DNA from: Galbitalea sp036266835
GTDB taxonomy: Bacteria > Actinomycetota > Actinomycetes > Actinomycetales > Microbacteriaceae
Assembly (NCBI GenBank): GCA_036266835.1
Contig: DATAXD010000012.1
Location: 25,345-89,344, forward strand
Reading direction: 5' to 3'
DNA length: 64,000 nucleotides
The notes beneath the pieces were generated by a model, which saw only the letters and a list, made by a program, of their open reading frames with translations, was not told where the DNA came from and made no database searches. The number at the start of each line of letters is the position of its first letter. Position 1 is the stretch's first letter. Shown in pieces: positions 26,693 through 34,615 of the stretch. The translations under genes and the position numbers were made by a program.

Positions 26693-26778
26693 GCGGAATA
26701 ACTATTCCGCACAAGATAGCACAGGGCGGAATTGCTGTTCCAAAATGTTTGCGAACATGCGCGGAATGACAATTCCGG
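26693..26778. promoter_or_regulatory. Three operator-like palindromes between MFS and TetR genes
   Basis: Three 18-bp sites share the pattern GCGGAAT-N4-ATTCCG: 26693-26710 (GCGGAATA-AC-TATTCCGC, perfect), 26726-26743 (GCGGAATTGCTGTTCCAA, weaker right half) and 26761-26778 (GCGGAATGACAATTCCGG). They start 33 and 35 bp apart, lie in the 122-bp divergent promoter and end 12 bp before the TetR start codon. This fits a TetR dimer controlling both directions. Confidence 0.8.
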
Positions 26779-26790
26779 TACGATCGGCGT

Positions 26791-27381
26791 GTGAGCACCC
26801 CGGCGAGCGAACCCGCCTCAGAGCCGGGGGACCGCATCCTCGAGGCAGCACGAGAAGTCTTCGCGGCGGACGGACTGGACGCCCACCTCGGTACCATCGC
26901 CGCACGAGCGGGTGTGGGTGTCGGCAGTATCTACCGGTGGTTTGGCAACAAAAACGACCTCATCCAGGAGGTCGCCGCGGTTCATTTTGAGACGATTCTT
27001 TCGCGCATGGCGGCAGCGGCCACCGCCGACGACCCGTGGGAGGCGTTCAGCCTCGAGTTCCGCAACTCGGTCGCGGAATACGCCTCCGATCGAGGGTTTC
27101 GTGAGTTGGTCCTTGGCAGCGTGACCGGTTCGTTCGGCTGGGCTCGTGGCAGTCGACCCGAGAAGCTCGAGTTGGCGATGCGCCAGTGGAGCGCGCAAAT
27201 GGAGAGCGTGATCGAGCGTCTCATCGGTCGAGCGCGCGCGGCTGGTGAACTTCGCGCGGATGCGACCGGTTCGATCATCCTCAGGCTGAGTCTCGCGCTT
27301 CAGTCCGTTGCCGGATTCGGTGACGCCGAAGAGCAGGAGCGAACGATCTCCATCGTGCTTGACGGTCTTCGGCCGCGCTAG
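26791..27381 (+). CDS. TetR family transcriptional regulator
   Basis: This 196-residue protein starts at GTG. The DNA-binding helices read RILEAAREVFAADGLDA, then IAARAGVGVGSIYRWFGNKNDLI, a standard TetR helix-turn-helix. The C-terminal 130 residues form the helical ligand and dimer domain. It is divergent from the MFS-esterase-esterase cluster and faces three palindromes, so it is the likely repressor of that cluster and of itself, released by a substrate. The tRNA-Gly gene follows within a few bases on the opposite strand. Confidence 0.92.
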   Translation: MSTPASEPASEPGDRILEAAREVFAADGLDAHLGTIAARAGVGVGSIYRWFGNKNDLIQEVAAVHFETILSRMAAAATADDPWEAFSLEFRNSVAEYASDRGFRELVLGSVTGSFGWARGSRPEKLELAMRQWSAQMESVIERLIGRARAAGELRADATGSIILRLSLALQSVAGFGDAEEQERTISIVLDGLRPR

Positions 27382-27383
27382 CG

Positions 27384-27454
27384 AGGGGATGACGAGAATC
27401 GAACTCGCGTAATCAGTTTGGAAGACTGAGGCTCTACCATTGAGCTACATCCCC
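27384..27454 (-). tRNA. tRNA-Gly (TCC anticodon)
   Basis: On the minus strand a 71-nt cloverleaf can be drawn. The acceptor stem GGGGATG pairs with CATCCCC, discriminator U follows as usual for tRNA-Gly, the D-arm carries AGCTCAATGGTAGAGC, and the anticodon loop CTTCCAA gives anticodon UCC. The T-arm is GCGAG-TTCGATT-CTCGT. CCA is not encoded. Confidence 0.96.
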
Positions 27455-27524
27455 GCGGGTGCCGAGGGCTCCAGCGCGACGATCACTCTATCAAAGAGAG
27501 CGAATCCGCCCGACACGCTTCGGC

Positions 27525-27761
27525 CTAGCTGTGAGCCAGGTTGGGTGGGAATTCCCACTTACCATTGGGCTGCAAAGCCAGCTCCGGCACGAGCTCTTCC
27601 GCCGTTGGCCGAGCGTTGCGGTCGGGCATGTAGACGTTCGTCGTCCAGTCGTCGCCGTCCCACCAACGCAACTGGAATGGCACGCGAGGATCCCGGTACC
27701 AGCCTGCGGCGGGTGCATCCTTTGTTTTTGATTTGGACTGCGCATCCGTCGTCTTCGCCAT
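27525..27761 (-). CDS. DUF2510 mini-protein, 78 aa
   Basis: This 78-residue protein has a charged N-terminus of about 17 residues, a DUF2510 motif (AGWYRDPRVPFQLRWWDGDDWTTN) and a short tail ending in NGKWEFPPN. There is no membrane helix or signal peptide. It is the second nearly bare DUF2510 protein in the window, after 20158-20346, though the rest of the two sequences differs. The function is unknown. Confidence 0.75.
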   Translation of the reverse strand: MAKTTDAQSKSKTKDAPAAGWYRDPRVPFQLRWWDGDDWTTNVYMPDRNARPTAEELVPELALQPNGKWEFPPNLAHS

Positions 27762-27928
27762 TTCAAGTCCCCCTCATTGAACTGGTGTGCTCCCACGCTA
27801 CGGCGGCGAGCGTCCAAAAGCCACTCCCCACAACGGGTGTTGCTTGCAACGGCTATAGACTTATCCCCGGCCATTTTTGCCGGTGACGGATGCGTCACCT
27901 TGACACGCTGGCCGTGCTGGATGACTTC

Positions 27929-28002
27929 CGGGGCGTAGCTCAGCTTGGTAGAGCGCTCGGTTTGGGACCGAGAGGCCGCAGGTTCGAATCCTGTCGCCCC
28001 GA
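27929..28002 (+). tRNA. tRNA-Pro (TGG anticodon)
   Basis: A 74-nt cloverleaf is clear: acceptor CGGGGCG pairs with CGCCCCG, discriminator A, D-arm TAGCTCAGCTTGGTAGAGC, anticodon stem CTCGG/CCGAG around loop TTTGGGA (anticodon UGG), and a T-arm with GGTTCGAATCC. CCA is not encoded. It lies 34 bp before the trigger factor start, a common position in actinobacteria. Confidence 0.97.
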
Positions 28003-28036
28003 CTCGTACACACGACATAAACAGGAGAATCACATC

Positions 28037-29389
28037 GTGAAGACCACGGTCGAGAAGCTGAGCCCCACCCGTGCGAAGCTGACCATTGCTGTGACACCGG
28101 ACGAGCTGAAGCCCAGCATCGATCACGCGTACAGCCACATCGCCGAACAGGTGAACATTCCCGGGTTCCGTAAAGGCAAGGTGCCACCGCAGCTCATCGA
28201 CCAGCGCGTCGGTCGCGAAGAGGTTCTCAACCACGCGGTCAGCGACGGTCTCGACAAGTTCTACCGTCAGGCCGTACAGGACGAAAAGATCCGTGCGCTC
28301 GGACGGCCGGAGGCCGACATCGTCACCCTGCCCGAGGTTAAGGACTTCAGCGGCGACCTCGTCATGACTGTCGAGGTGGATGTTCGCCCCGACTTTGTCA
28401 TACCGAACTACGACGGCCTCAAGCTCGTTGTCGAGCCGGTGACCGTCTCTGCAGATGACGTGCGCGACGAGCTGGATGCCCTGCGCAGCCGTTTCGGAAC
28501 GCTGGTTACCGTGAACCGCCCGGCGCGAACCGGCGACTTCGCGCAGCTCGACCTGGTGGCGACTATCAACGGCGACGAGGTCGACACCGCTAACAACATC
28601 AGCTACGAGATCGGATCGGGCGAGCTCCTCGAAGGCATCGACGAGGCGCTCGACACACTGACGGCTGGCGAGTCGACATCCTTCGAGTCCACCCTGATCG
28701 GCGGCGACAACGCCGGCGAGAAGGCGCTCATCAACGTGACGTTGCTCGCTGTCAAGGAGCGCGAACTGCCCGAGGCGGATGACGACTTCGCACAGATCGC
28801 CAGCCAGTTCGACACGATCAGCGAGCTCAAGGCCGACATCAAGGAGCAGGTCGAGAAGTCAAAGTCCTTCGGACAGGTCTCGCAGGCTCGCGACATGATC
28901 GTCGACGAGCTGGTGAAGAAGGTCGACATCCCGGTGCCTCAGCAGCTCATCGACGACGAAGTGAACCGACACCTCGAGAGCGAGAACCGCCTCGATGACG
29001 ACGTGCACCGGGCAGAGGTGGCGGCGTCGAGCGAGAAGACCTTCCGCAGCCAGATGCTGATCGACGCCATCGCCGAAGCAGAGGATGTCACGGTCAGCCA
29101 GGACGAACTCACCCAGTACCTGATCCAGTCGTCCGCCCAGTACGGGATGGAGCCGGGCGAGTTCATCAAGGTGCTCGACGAGAACGGCCAGATCCCGGCG
29201 ATGGTCGGCGAGGTTGCTCGCGGCAAGACGCTTGCGATCCTGCTCGAGAAGGCGAACGTCGTCGACACCAAGGGCAAGAAGATCGACGTCACGCCGTTTA
29301 CCGCGATCTCGCGGGATGCGGATGAGGGCGGCTCGGGCGAGAACCTCTTGAACGCCCCCGTCGACGAGCACGCGGGCCACGACCACTAG
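28037..29389 (+). CDS. tig: Trigger factor
   Basis: I start this 450-residue protein at the GTG at 28037, preceded by AGGAG at 28023-28027; a longer frame from 27890 runs through the tRNA. The N-terminal ribosome-binding domain has the signature PGFRKGKVPPQLI, the middle is the FKBP-like prolyl isomerase domain, and the C-terminal arms are helical and acidic, ending in a His-rich tail (EHAGHDH). Trigger factor binds near the ribosomal exit tunnel and shields nascent chains. The ClpP and ClpX genes follow after one opposing SDR gene. Confidence 0.97.
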   Translation: MKTTVEKLSPTRAKLTIAVTPDELKPSIDHAYSHIAEQVNIPGFRKGKVPPQLIDQRVGREEVLNHAVSDGLDKFYRQAVQDEKIRALGRPEADIVTLPEVKDFSGDLVMTVEVDVRPDFVIPNYDGLKLVVEPVTVSADDVRDELDALRSRFGTLVTVNRPARTGDFAQLDLVATINGDEVDTANNISYEIGSGELLEGIDEALDTLTAGESTSFESTLIGGDNAGEKALINVTLLAVKERELPEADDDFAQIASQFDTISELKADIKEQVEKSKSFGQVSQARDMIVDELVKKVDIPVPQQLIDDEVNRHLESENRLDDDVHRAEVAASSEKTFRSQMLIDAIAEAEDVTVSQDELTQYLIQSSAQYGMEPGEFIKVLDENGQIPAMVGEVARGKTLAILLEKANVVDTKGKKIDVTPFTAISRDADEGGSGENLLNAPVDEHAGHDH

Positions 29390-29406
29390 TTCGTTCAATT
29401 CCCCAC

Positions 29407-29443
29407 GGTCGAGTGGCGCCGCGAAGCGACGCGCATCGAGACC
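29407..29443. repeat. Dispersed palindromic repeat (REP-like)
   Basis: The 37 bp run from GGTCGAGTGGCGCC to GCGCATCGAGACC with a GCGAAGCGACGC centre. It is a partial palindrome in the 55-bp gap between two convergent genes. I remember close variants of this unit, with the core CGCTTCGCGGCG, as a recurrent intergenic repeat in Microbacteriaceae; that link is memory, not a search. It may also act as a bidirectional terminator. Confidence 0.6.
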
Positions 29444-29444
29444 C

Positions 29445-30242
29445 CTATCGTTGCGACCGGCGCGAGCGGGTGACCTGCCCGACCGCGTTGACGAGCGCGC
29501 GTCGTGGCATCATCCGTTCGCCGACGGTCGCCGCGAAATTGCCGAATCCGCTGATCACGCTGGGCGGCGGATTGCGGCGGTCGAGCGCTCGAAGCGCCGT
29601 GCGGATGACTGCCTGAGCGCTCTGGGTTGGACCGGTGCGCGCCTGCGGACCGGCCACCTCGAAGAACTCCGTCTCGGTCGCGCCCGGGCACAGCGCCATC
29701 ACGCGCAGGCCCGACCCCTTCGCCTCGTACCAGAGCGCTTCGGTGAAGCTGAGAACGAATGCCTTAGTCGCTCCGTAGACCGCCATTCTCGGAACGGGCT
29801 GGAATCCGGCGACGCTCGCAACATTCACGAGAACACCGCCGCCGTGTGAGAGCATGGCCGGCCAGAATTCTTTCGTCAGGTCGACGAGCGCGGTCACGTT
29901 CAGCGTGACCTCGTCGTGGAGCCTGGCCGCATCCTCGTCACCAAAATGATTGTGGGTTCCGAAACCGGCGTTGTTGATGAGCGAGTCAACCGGCAGGCCC
30001 AGTTTGGCAATCCGCTTCGCGAGATTGGATGCCGCATTCGGTGCGACGAGGTCGGCGGCGATTGTCGTGACCGTGACTCCATCGCGGGCGCGGAGGGCAT
30101 CTGCAAGCACCTCGAGCCGGTCGGCGCGCCGGGCAACCAGGATAAGGTTCGCGCCGCGGGCCGCGAGTTGCGTGGCAAACTCCGCGCCCAGCCCCGAACT
30201 AGCGCCGGTGATGAGCACGGTCGAGCCGCGGTAGTCGATCAT
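29445..30242 (-). CDS. SDR family oxidoreductase
   Basis: This 265-residue protein has the classical short-chain dehydrogenase signatures: the cofactor motif TGASSGLGAEFA near the N-terminus with an Arg-rich region after strand 2 (ARRADRL) that favours NADP, then NNAGFG, the catalytic Ser in VNVASVAG and the Tyr/Lys pair in YGATKAF. It is a cytoplasmic NAD(P)-dependent oxidoreductase of the DltE/YqjQ-like group; the substrate is unknown. It lies between tig and clpP on the opposite strand. Confidence 0.9.
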   Translation of the reverse strand: MIDYRGSTVLITGASSGLGAEFATQLAARGANLILVARRADRLEVLADALRARDGVTVTTIAADLVAPNAASNLAKRIAKLGLPVDSLINNAGFGTHNHFGDEDAARLHDEVTLNVTALVDLTKEFWPAMLSHGGGVLVNVASVAGFQPVPRMAVYGATKAFVLSFTEALWYEAKGSGLRVMALCPGATETEFFEVAGPQARTGPTQSAQAVIRTALRALDRRNPPPSVISGFGNFAATVGERMMPRRALVNAVGQVTRSRRSQR

Positions 30243-30374
30243 GCGTCGACTCTATTCGCAGCGAACCATCGGGTCGCCGCAACCGTTCTGCAGGAGTTCC
30301 GGCACACCCAGCACTGCCCCGCCGCCGAATCATCCGGCTGTCGATTCGAAACTCCTGCACAACGAGAGTGCGGT

Positions 30375-30457
30375 GCGGCGCGCCGCGCTCTGCCCACGGC
30401 ACTGTGCTTGTTTTGTCGCCGTCGGCGCCACGCGGCGCGCCGCGCTCTGCCCACGGC
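30375..30457. repeat. 26-bp perfect direct repeat upstream of clpP
   Basis: GCGGCGCGCCGCGCTCTGCC plus CACGGC occurs at 30375-30400 and again at 30432-30457, a 57-bp spacing, in the 287-bp gap between the divergent SDR gene and clpP. Each copy contains the palindrome CGGCGCGCCG. The second copy ends about 73 bp before the clpP start. It may be a regulatory site for the Clp operon or a duplicated dispersed repeat. Confidence 0.7.
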
Positions 30458-30529
30458 GAACAGGCCGATGTGCGCACCCACGCTCGGATAGATTCGAGAC
30501 CAAGCGATAACTGAAACGGAGCTAAGACA

Positions 30530-31129
30530 ATGGCCCAACCGGCATTGGTCAGCAGTATTTTCGATCAACTACTTGGCGACCGCATCGTCTGGCTCGGCTC
30601 CGAGGTGCGAGATGAGAACGCGAATGAGATCTGCGCCAAGATCCTGTTGCTTGCCGCCGAGGATTCCAAGCGCGACATCTTCCTGTACGTGAACTCGCCC
30701 GGCGGATCGATCACCGCGGGCATGGCCATCTACGACACCATGAAGTTCGTCCCGAACGACATCGTCACGGTGGGCATTGGACTCGCGGCATCGATGGGGC
30801 AGTTCCTGCTCTCGTCCGGAACCAAGGGCAAGCGCTACATCACCCCCAACGCGCGAGTGCTTCTGCACCAGCCATCCGGTGGATTCGGCGGAACCGCCGC
30901 CGACATCCAGACCCAGGCCGGCGTCATCCTCGACATGAAGAAGCGGATGGCCGAGCTCACCGCCGAGCAGACCGGCAAGACCGTGGAGCAGGTCCTCATC
31001 GACAACGACCGCGACCACTGGTTCACCGCCCAGGAGGCTCTCGACTACGGATTCGTCGACCACCTCCGCGAGTTCGCCTCCGACGTCGTCGGCGGCGGCG
31101 GAACCAGCTCAGACGCGAAGACCAAGTAG
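30530..31129 (+). CDS. clpP: ATP-dependent Clp protease proteolytic subunit (first copy)
   Basis: This 199-residue serine protease has the ClpP triad: Ser88 in GIGLAASMGQFLLSSG, His113 in ARVLLHQPSGG, and an Asp downstream. NSPGGSITAGMAIYD forms the substrate strand. In actinobacteria two different ClpP subunits assemble into one mixed 14-mer served by ClpX or ClpC. The second clpP begins 24 bp downstream, so the two are co-transcribed. The gap before this gene carries a duplicated 26-bp repeat. Confidence 0.96.
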   Translation: MAQPALVSSIFDQLLGDRIVWLGSEVRDENANEICAKILLLAAEDSKRDIFLYVNSPGGSITAGMAIYDTMKFVPNDIVTVGIGLAASMGQFLLSSGTKGKRYITPNARVLLHQPSGGFGGTAADIQTQAGVILDMKKRMAELTAEQTGKTVEQVLIDNDRDHWFTAQEALDYGFVDHLREFASDVVGGGGTSSDAKTK

Positions 31130-31153
31130 CGGTAAGGATAACTAGGAACAACC

Positions 31154-31816
31154 ATGGACAACTTCAATTTGGGCTCGGCAATCGCCCGGCCGACCGGCGA
31201 GTCCCGCTACATCCTTCCGACGTTCGAGGAGCGCACCGCCTACGGCTACAAGCGCCAGGACCCGTACGCGAAACTCTTCGAGGACCGCATCATTTTCCTC
31301 GGGGTGCAGATCGACGACGCATCCGCGGATGACGTCATGGCGCAACTGCTCGTGCTGGAGAGCCAGGATCCGGATCGCGACATCCTGATGTACATCAACT
31401 CGCCGGGTGGATCGTTCACGGCCATGACCGCGATCTACGACACGATGCAGTACATCCGTCCCCAGGTTCAGACGTTTGCGCTCGGACAGGCAGCCTCTGC
31501 AGCTGCAGTGCTGTTGGCCGCTGGCGCCCCCGGCAAGCGACTCGCGCTTCCGAATGCACGGATCCTCATCCATCAGCCGGCTGCCGGCTCGGAGGGAACG
31601 AGCCAGGCATCCGATATCGAGATCCAGGCTCGCGAAATCCTGCGCATGCGCACCTGGCTCGAGGACACGCTCTCGCTGCACTCGAACCGCACGGCCGAGC
31701 AGGTCAACAAGGACATCGATCGTGACAAGATCCTGAGCGCGACCGAGGCCCTGGAGTACGGACTCATCGACCAGGTGCTGGCACCGCGCAAGAGCGTCCC
31801 CGCCCTGGTCAAGTAG
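31154..31816 (+). CDS. clpP: ATP-dependent Clp protease proteolytic subunit (second copy)
   Basis: This 220-residue paralogue has Ser115 in LGQAASAAAVLLAAG, the catalytic His in ARILIHQPAAG and the NSPGGSFTAMTAIYD strand. A longer N-terminus (about 25 extra residues) resembles the propeptide of actinobacterial ClpP2. The split AAxAA pattern around the serine distinguishes it from the first copy. With that copy it should form the mixed ClpP1P2 barrel, and clpX lies shortly downstream. Confidence 0.96.
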   Translation: MDNFNLGSAIARPTGESRYILPTFEERTAYGYKRQDPYAKLFEDRIIFLGVQIDDASADDVMAQLLVLESQDPDRDILMYINSPGGSFTAMTAIYDTMQYIRPQVQTFALGQAASAAAVLLAAGAPGKRLALPNARILIHQPAAGSEGTSQASDIEIQAREILRMRTWLEDTLSLHSNRTAEQVNKDIDRDKILSATEALEYGLIDQVLAPRKSVPALVK

Positions 31817-31869
31817 CTCAGACTTCGTGTTCCGACCTTGCGATCGGGCGAGGGACCAGGGGCGAGTAG

Positions 31870-32490
31870 CTAGGCGGTCGGCTTGCGGCGACGACTCGTG
31901 AGCAGGATAACCAGCGTCAGGATGACTCCGAGCCCGACCGCTCCGCCGCCGATGCCGAGCACCAGGCCGAGATTGGCGCTCGGCTTCGAAAAGGCGTCCG
32001 TACCAAGATGCGGATCCGGGGGAGCGGTGCCGCCGGACAGGCCGTGGCAATCCTGCGGATGACTCGACCCGACCGCGGGCGTGAACGCGCCGCTCGGCTT
32101 CCACGTGAAGGTGAACGAGTTCGAGACGATGTGACCGTCGGCGGAGACGATCTGCCAGATGACGGTGTACTTGCCGGGCGCGCCGATCACCGGCGCGATC
32201 GACATGCTCGGCCCGGTGACGGTCACGCAGCCGTTCCCGTAGAACGTGTGGTGCGCATCCTCGACGTCGAAGGCGAAGCCGGATCCGTGTCCCGACAGGT
32301 CAAGCAGACCCTCGTTCGTGGTGATGATGAATCGGTGGGGCAGCTTCGTGAGCACCTGCCCGGCGGCCGGATCCGACGAAACGAGATAGTTGTGCGCCCA
32401 TGCGGGACCGGCGAGTCCAAGCACGGATGCGGCCACGATAGCGGCGCCCAGGACGACCGCGGCTGCCCGGCGGCTGGCTCCCAATTTCAC
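31870..32490 (-). CDS. CopC-domain secreted protein with C-terminal membrane anchor
   Basis: I start at the GTG ending at 32490 (MKLGASRRAA); GTGs at 32499 and 32520 are possible. The 206-residue product has a signal peptide predicted to end AWA, leaving His as first mature residue, as in CopC/YobA copper proteins. The mature part follows the CopC fold (HNYLVSSDPAAGQVL, then YTVIWQIVSADGHIVSNSFTFTW), carries two cysteines and ends in a membrane helix and basic tail (TSRRRKPTA). A copper-binding or copper-delivery role at the cell surface is inferred. It sits alone between clpP and clpX on the opposite strand. Confidence 0.85.
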   Translation of the reverse strand: MKLGASRRAAAVVLGAAIVAASVLGLAGPAWAHNYLVSSDPAAGQVLTKLPHRFIITTNEGLLDLSGHGSGFAFDVEDAHHTFYGNGCVTVTGPSMSIAPVIGAPGKYTVIWQIVSADGHIVSNSFTFTWKPSGAFTPAVGSSHPQDCHGLSGGTAPPDPHLGTDAFSKPSANLGLVLGIGGGAVGLGVILTLVILLTSRRRKPTA

Positions 32491-32616
32491 GAAATTCACG
32501 CTACGGCACGCCGAAGTCACAATTGTGTACGTTTGCTGGCAGTGTCCCTGCCACGGGTTAGGCTCGAACACACGCATTCGTGCGTTTCGTATTCGAAGCA
32601 GTAGGGGAGAGCGACA

Positions 32617-33894
32617 GTGGCCCGCATCGGGGAAAGCGCCGACCTGCTCAAGTGTTCTTTCTGCGGGAAGAGCCAGAAGCAGGTTCAGCAGCTGATTGCC
32701 GGTCCCGGTGTCTACATCTGCGATGAGTGCGTCGAACTCTGCAACGAGATCATCGAAGAGCGTCTGGCCGAAGCCGGCGAAGAGTCGTCGAGCGAGTTCG
32801 ATCTGCCCAAGCCGAAAGAGATCTACGCGTTCCTCGAGGAATACGTCATCGGCCAGGAGGCCGCAAAGGTCGCTCTCTCGGTCGCGGTATACAACCACTA
32901 CAAACGCATCCGCGCTCGCAACACGCTCAGCTCCGCTGACATCATCGACGATGTCGAGATCGCCAAGTCCAACATCCTGCTCATCGGCCCTACCGGGTGC
33001 GGCAAGACCTACCTTGCCCAGACACTCGCCAAGCGCCTCAACGTGCCATTCGCGGTCGCGGATGCGACGGCACTGACCGAAGCCGGATACGTCGGCGAGG
33101 ATGTCGAGAACATCCTGCTCAAACTCATCCAGGCCGCCGACTACGACGTCAAGCGCGCCGAGACCGGCATCATCTACATTGACGAGATCGACAAGATTGC
33201 CCGAAAGGCAGAGAACCCGTCCATTACACGCGATGTATCGGGAGAGGGCGTTCAGCAGGCGCTGCTCAAGATTCTCGAGGGCACTGTGGCATCCGTTCCG
33301 CCGCAGGGTGGGCGCAAGCATCCGCACCAGGAGTTCATCCAGGTCGACACGACCAACGTCCTCTTCATCGTTGCGGGGGCGTTCGCGGGCCTCGAGGAGA
33401 TCATCTCCTCCCGTGCGGGCAAGAAGGGCATCGGGTTCGGTGCCCCATTGCACAGCAAGGATGACGACGTCAACCTGTTCGGCGAAGTACTACCGGAAGA
33501 CCTGCACAAGTTCGGACTCATCCCGGAGTTCATCGGCCGTCTGCCCGTTGTTACGACCGTCACCCAGCTCGACCAGGTTGCCCTCATGGACATCCTCACC
33601 CAGCCCAAGAACGCGCTCGTTCGCCAATACCAGCGGATGTTCGAGATCGACGGCGTCGACCTCGAGTTCGAGCCGGATGCGCTCGAAGCAATCGCCGACC
33701 TCGCGGTCCTGCGCAAGACCGGCGCCCGTGGCCTGCGCGCAATCCTCGAAGAGGTGCTCGGCCCGATCATGTTCGAGGTGCCCTCGACCGAGGATGTCGC
33801 CCGAGTGATCGTCACGAAGCAGGCGGTTCTCGACAACGCTGCCCCCACGATCGTGCCGCGCAAGAACGTTCGGCCCGCAGAGAAGTCCGCGTAG
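32617..33894 (+). CDS. clpX: ATP-dependent Clp protease ATP-binding subunit ClpX
   Basis: This 425-residue protein starts at GTG behind AGGGGAGA. The N-terminal zinc-binding domain has C13/C16 (KCSFCGK) and a second pair in YICDECVELC. The AAA+ module shows Walker A (GPTGCGKT, about residues 124-131), Walker B (IIYIDEID, about 185-192), the pore loop and the IGF loop (KKGIGFG) that docks on ClpP. It unfolds tagged proteins and feeds them to the ClpP barrel encoded upstream. A toxin-antitoxin pair follows 60 bp downstream. Confidence 0.97.
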   Translation: MARIGESADLLKCSFCGKSQKQVQQLIAGPGVYICDECVELCNEIIEERLAEAGEESSSEFDLPKPKEIYAFLEEYVIGQEAAKVALSVAVYNHYKRIRARNTLSSADIIDDVEIAKSNILLIGPTGCGKTYLAQTLAKRLNVPFAVADATALTEAGYVGEDVENILLKLIQAADYDVKRAETGIIYIDEIDKIARKAENPSITRDVSGEGVQQALLKILEGTVASVPPQGGRKHPHQEFIQVDTTNVLFIVAGAFAGLEEIISSRAGKKGIGFGAPLHSKDDDVNLFGEVLPEDLHKFGLIPEFIGRLPVVTTVTQLDQVALMDILTQPKNALVRQYQRMFEIDGVDLEFEPDALEAIADLAVLRKTGARGLRAILEEVLGPIMFEVPSTEDVARVIVTKQAVLDNAAPTIVPRKNVRPAEKSA

Positions 33895-33928
33895 GGCGCA
33901 ACCCAGTCGCCAGCCGCTTCTTAGGATG

Positions 33929-33947
33929 TGATACCAAACTGGTATCA
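33929..33947. promoter_or_regulatory. Palindromic operator of the toxin-antitoxin genes
   Basis: TGATACCA (33929-33936), three bases, then TGGTATCA (33940-33947) form a perfect inverted repeat that ends 8 bp before the antitoxin ATG. A ribbon-helix-helix antitoxin would be expected to bind such a site and repress its own operon; this is inference from position and symmetry. Confidence 0.75.
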
Positions 33948-33955
33948 TCTTGTCC

Positions 33956-34162
33956 ATGGCAATGGCTCTCCGGTTTCCCACAGACCTCGACGCTGCGCTC
34001 CAAAAGATTGCGGACGCCCGGCATACTTCCAAGACCGCCCTGGTGCTGGGCGCATTGGAGGCGTACGTGATCAGTGAAACCAAGACAGACCAGGTAATGG
34101 CGAGCGTTGAGCGAACTCTCTCGCGCGATGCTGAACTCCTCACGCGCCTCGAAGACGCGTGA
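33956..34162 (+). CDS. Ribbon-helix-helix antitoxin (partner of Doc)
   Basis: I start at the ATG at 33956 (68 residues; a TTG at 33950 would add two). The N-terminal strand ALRFPTDLDAALQKIAD followed by the helix pair around TSKTALVLGALEAYV fits a ribbon-helix-helix DNA-binding fold. The remaining 30 residues are charged and should bind the toxin. It overlaps the toxin gene by 4 bp (GTGA) and has a palindrome just upstream. Classical Doc partners (Phd) have a different fold, so this is a hybrid module. Confidence 0.8.
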   Translation: MAMALRFPTDLDAALQKIADARHTSKTALVLGALEAYVISETKTDQVMASVERTLSRDAELLTRLEDA

Positions 34163-34530
34163 CCGTCTATCTCGACCCCGAGGATGCTCTGCCCGCGGTA
34201 GCTCGTCTTGGCCTATACCTTCGCGACGAAGGACTGCTCTTTTCGGCCCTTGCACGACCCGCAGCGAGCGCCTTTGGCGTCGATGCGTACGAGACCGTCG
34301 AGCTCAAGGCGGCAGCGCTGATGATGTCGATTGCGCGCAATCACGCTCTCCTGGACGGTAACAAGCGCACATCGTGGGTGCTGACGACGGCCTTCCTGAA
34401 CATAAATGGCTGGGACCTCGACATGACCCAGGACGAGAAGTTCGACCTTGTCCTCGCGGTCGCCCAAGGTTCCCTCGAACTCGACGAGATCGCGGGCGTC
34501 TTCGCCACGCATCTGGTTGCCGATTCCTGA
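34159..34530 (+). CDS. doc: Doc family toxin (Fic/Doc fold)
   Basis: This 123-residue protein starts at GTG overlapping the antitoxin stop. It has the Doc catalytic motif H62-ALLDGNKR70 (family H-x-F-x-D/N-x-N-K-R), where the Phe position is Leu here, followed by TSWVLTTAFL. Phage P1 Doc phosphorylates elongation factor Tu and stops translation; the same is inferred here. The length fits Doc (about 126). The neighbouring antitoxin replaces Phd with a ribbon-helix-helix protein. Confidence 0.88.
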   Translation: MTVYLDPEDALPAVARLGLYLRDEGLLFSALARPAASAFGVDAYETVELKAAALMMSIARNHALLDGNKRTSWVLTTAFLNINGWDLDMTQDEKFDLVLAVAQGSLELDEIAGVFATHLVADS

Positions 34531-34615
34531 CCCCGCCGCGCTTTAGGCTGGCACAATCGTCCAGCCAATCGTCGCCGGCCTCGTCGGTGCCCTCACCGGG
34601 TTCGCGAGCACCTTT

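Noticed and set aside
27491..28234. Minus-strand ORF of 247 codons across tRNA-Pro and the start of tig
   Set aside because: It contains GATGFEPAASRSQTERST, a well-known spurious peptide that arises from reading a tRNA gene backwards.
33929..34530. Sign of a recent insertion carrying the toxin-antitoxin genes
   Set aside because: No flanking direct repeats, tRNA or recombinase are visible, and base composition is not clearly different from the neighbours.
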